DNA of 64,000 nucleotides from Verpa conica (Eukaryota; Ascomycota; Pezizomycetes; Pezizales; Morchellaceae). The notes beneath the pieces are model-generated. The model was not told the DNA's origin. It saw nothing but the letters and a program-made list of their open reading frames with translations, and ran no database searches. The DNA lies in NCBI GenBank assembly GCA_033030425.1, contig JAUFSD010000006.1, positions 1,860,001-1,924,000 on the forward strand, written 5' to 3'. The stretch's first letter is position 1, and each line of letters opens with the position of its first letter. The position numbers were made by a program, and so were the translations under genes. Shown here in pieces: positions 62,159 to 64,000 of the stretch.

Positions 62159-63726
62159 TCAAGAGACATCACGGTGCTCCAAAAGTACTCTGACTATATC
62201 CTCATACCCAAATCTTTGTGCATCGTCCAATACTGTATCCCCATGAATATCGCAGATAGAGCCACAAGCACCATTCTCTACCAATAGCCTAACTGTTGCC
62301 TCATGCCCTCCTCGAACTGCCAAAGCAAGTGGTGTCCTTGTCTTCCTTAATTCCAGAGCATCGATATCCGCTCCATAATCCAGAAGTAACCGGACAACTC
62401 CAGTATGTCCCCCCGCAGCCGCTACGTGAAGCGATGTACGCCAGTCAGAGGCCCTCGCAGTAACATCAGCACCCTTCTCCAGCAAAATATTGACCACTCT
62501 CTTATTTCCACTTTGTGAAGCGTAATGAAGAGCTGACATTCCGAGCTGGTCCACGGCGGTGATATCGGTACCCTTCTCAAGTAGGAAACTAGCCAATTCC
62601 CCATCACATAATGGGTTTTTTTTCATCGCGGCGAGGTGAAGAGCCGTTCTGTACCCTGCTCCCCCCGCTTTCCGAGCGGTTCGGGCATTTATATCGGCAT
62701 TGAATTCTAGTAGCAGTTCGATGATCCGGCAATCCCCTTGACATACAGCCCAGTGGAGCGGTGTACTTCCGCCATAGTCTATGGTAGAGATATCTGATCC
62801 TGCTTCAATAAGCAACCTAACAACTGCTTCGTTCCTACTCTCCACGGCGTAGTGAAGTGGTGTCTCATTTTCTTGAGTTTTGGCCGAAACGTCAGCACCT
62901 CTCTCAAGGAGTTTCATGACTAGAGATTCTCTGGGACCATGGCCGCGGGCCGCTTGGTGGAGTGGTGTGGCGCCTTTCCGGTCTCGAGCGTGAATGTTGG
63001 CGCCATACTCCAACAAAAGCCTAGATGAAGAACAGTGAGCATCTCCAGTCCTAAAACCATAGCTTACTTTTGGTTCGGATATTATACATACATCGATATC
63101 GACTCGCGCCCCCGGTATGCCGCCCTGTGAAGCGGTGTCTCCCCAAGCAATGTTGTTGTTTCGACATCCGACCCACTTTCCAACAATAGCTTGACTATTT
63201 GTTCATGGCCGACCTCCACCGCCGTATTGAGCGGAGTCGACCCTTCAGCACTCCGCGCAGTGATGTCAGCCCCTTTCTTCAACAGCATCTGGAGAATACG
63301 CTCATCAGAAACTGCCTTATGAAGCGGTGTTGACCCATTAATGGTCTGGGCGGCGACATCGGCCCCGCGCTCAAGCAAAAGCTCTACAAGCTTCACGTGA
63401 CCATTCCCCGCAGCCCAGTGCAACGTTGTACGCCCGCGAATATCAATCGTCTCATTGACATCGACTGCGACTAGTTTCTCCAGTACCAGTCTTACCAAAG
63501 CTTCGTTCTTGCGCTCCACTGCAGAACAAAGCCCGGTCTTGCCATCCTCCTTCGCAATTCTAGTCAGAAGATTGTCCTGATGGGATACGAGGTGTAGTGC
63601 CAGTAAGGCTGCTAGGCGCCGGTTTGCCCTAAGGAGAGAATTCAGGTCGTTCGCGTTCAAGTATTGACTAATTATGAGGATGAGCTCGTTGGGAAGCCGA
63701 AGAAGTGGAAATCCGATAAGTGACAT
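62159..63726 (-). CDS. F-box protein with about 13 ankyrin repeats
   Basis: Two exons, 63092-63726 and 62159-63020, joined by a 71-nt GT..AG intron, give 498 aa. Residues about 8-40 (LLRLPNELILIISQYLNANDLNSLLRANRR) are an F-box, which would dock to Skp1 in an SCF ubiquitin ligase. The rest is ankyrin repeats of 33-36 residues with TPLHxAA and LLLExGADI cores, about 13 units ending close to the stop. The intron falls inside a repeat, and its removal restores RESISMLLLEYGANIHARD. The repeats probably choose the substrate. F-box-ankyrin genes are numerous and fast-changing in some ascomycetes; the target cannot be told from sequence. Confidence 0.85.
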
Positions 63727-64000
63727 GAGAGGTTATTATCTGATATTCTTTTCGTATAGATACGAGGAATTACCTTTGTGATGAATGTCGCCTACGGGGA
63801 AGGGATTCCTGCACTTTTTATCAGATATTAAGTCTTCGAGCCCGATCTGCCTTGAAGGAAAAACGGCCTCTGGATCGAGACCGATTCGTGTCCTGAGACA
63901 AACCAGCCAATGATCACGATATCGGATCTGGACAGATCTCCTAATGTCGCTATGTCAAACAAGCCTCGCAGCCTGCTGGCTCCAATCGAGTGCCAATTTG
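63727..64000. other. 5' flank of the F-box-ankyrin gene
   Basis: Promoter-side sequence; nothing specific recognised before the window ends. Confidence 0.4.

Overview
The window looks like nuclear DNA of a filamentous ascomycete (Pezizomycotina). Introns are short (43 to 96 nt in the models below) with GT/GC..AG ends and CTAAC/CTGAC-like branch sites. Intergenic DNA is long and AT-rich. The encoded proteins (fungal GH43 arabinanase, HUL5, PAB1, ankyrin and F-box expansions, a lysophospholipase relic, a P450) are typically fungal. A low gene density and eroded repeats would suit a truffle- or morel-like Pezizomycete, but that placement is only a guess.

Layout, left to right. 1-18 kb: a secreted PEBP-cupredoxin fusion (4.8-6.2 kb, minus), a GH43 arabinanase (9.9-11.0 kb, minus) and a kinase-ankyrin fusion (14.0-16.0 kb, minus), separated by 2-4 kb of non-coding DNA. 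That DNA carries tiny retrotransposon tails and a MITE. 18-36 kb is the gene-rich core: HUL5 E3 ligase (minus) diverging from mitochondrial uS7m (plus), then PAB1, a makorin-like RING protein, and an 859-aa protein whose trypsin-like domain has lost its catalytic serine. 37-61 kb is gene-poor: six small cysteine-rich proteins of one family, a decayed lysophospholipase gene, a small dsRNA-binding-domain protein rebuilt from three exons, and an intact P450. 62-63.7 kb: an F-box/ankyrin protein.

Most large genes here were rebuilt across introns by matching reading phase and family consensus. The models with all exons in phase are PEBP-cupredoxin (450 aa), GH43 (327 aa), kinase-ankyrin (635 aa), HUL5 (1181 aa), uS7m (342 aa), PAB1 (747 aa), makorin-like (428 aa), pseudo-protease (859 aa), dsRBD (112 aa), P450 (491 aa) and F-box-ankyrin (498 aa). 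Several genes concern RNA and protein control (PAB1, uS7m, dsRBD, HUL5, makorin, F-box), but nothing shows that they form one pathway.

Two signals stand out. First, a spaced 16-bp word, CGAGTGA-N5-YATG, occurs at least 12 times exactly (about 0.06 expected by chance), in both orientations and always outside exons, often 0.4-1.1 kb beyond the 3' end of a gene. Second, six small proteins sharing the layout MC-x8/9-C-[GNR]-[HYD]-...-C-...-C-x2-C lie dispersed over 23 kb. Neither belongs to a family I can name.
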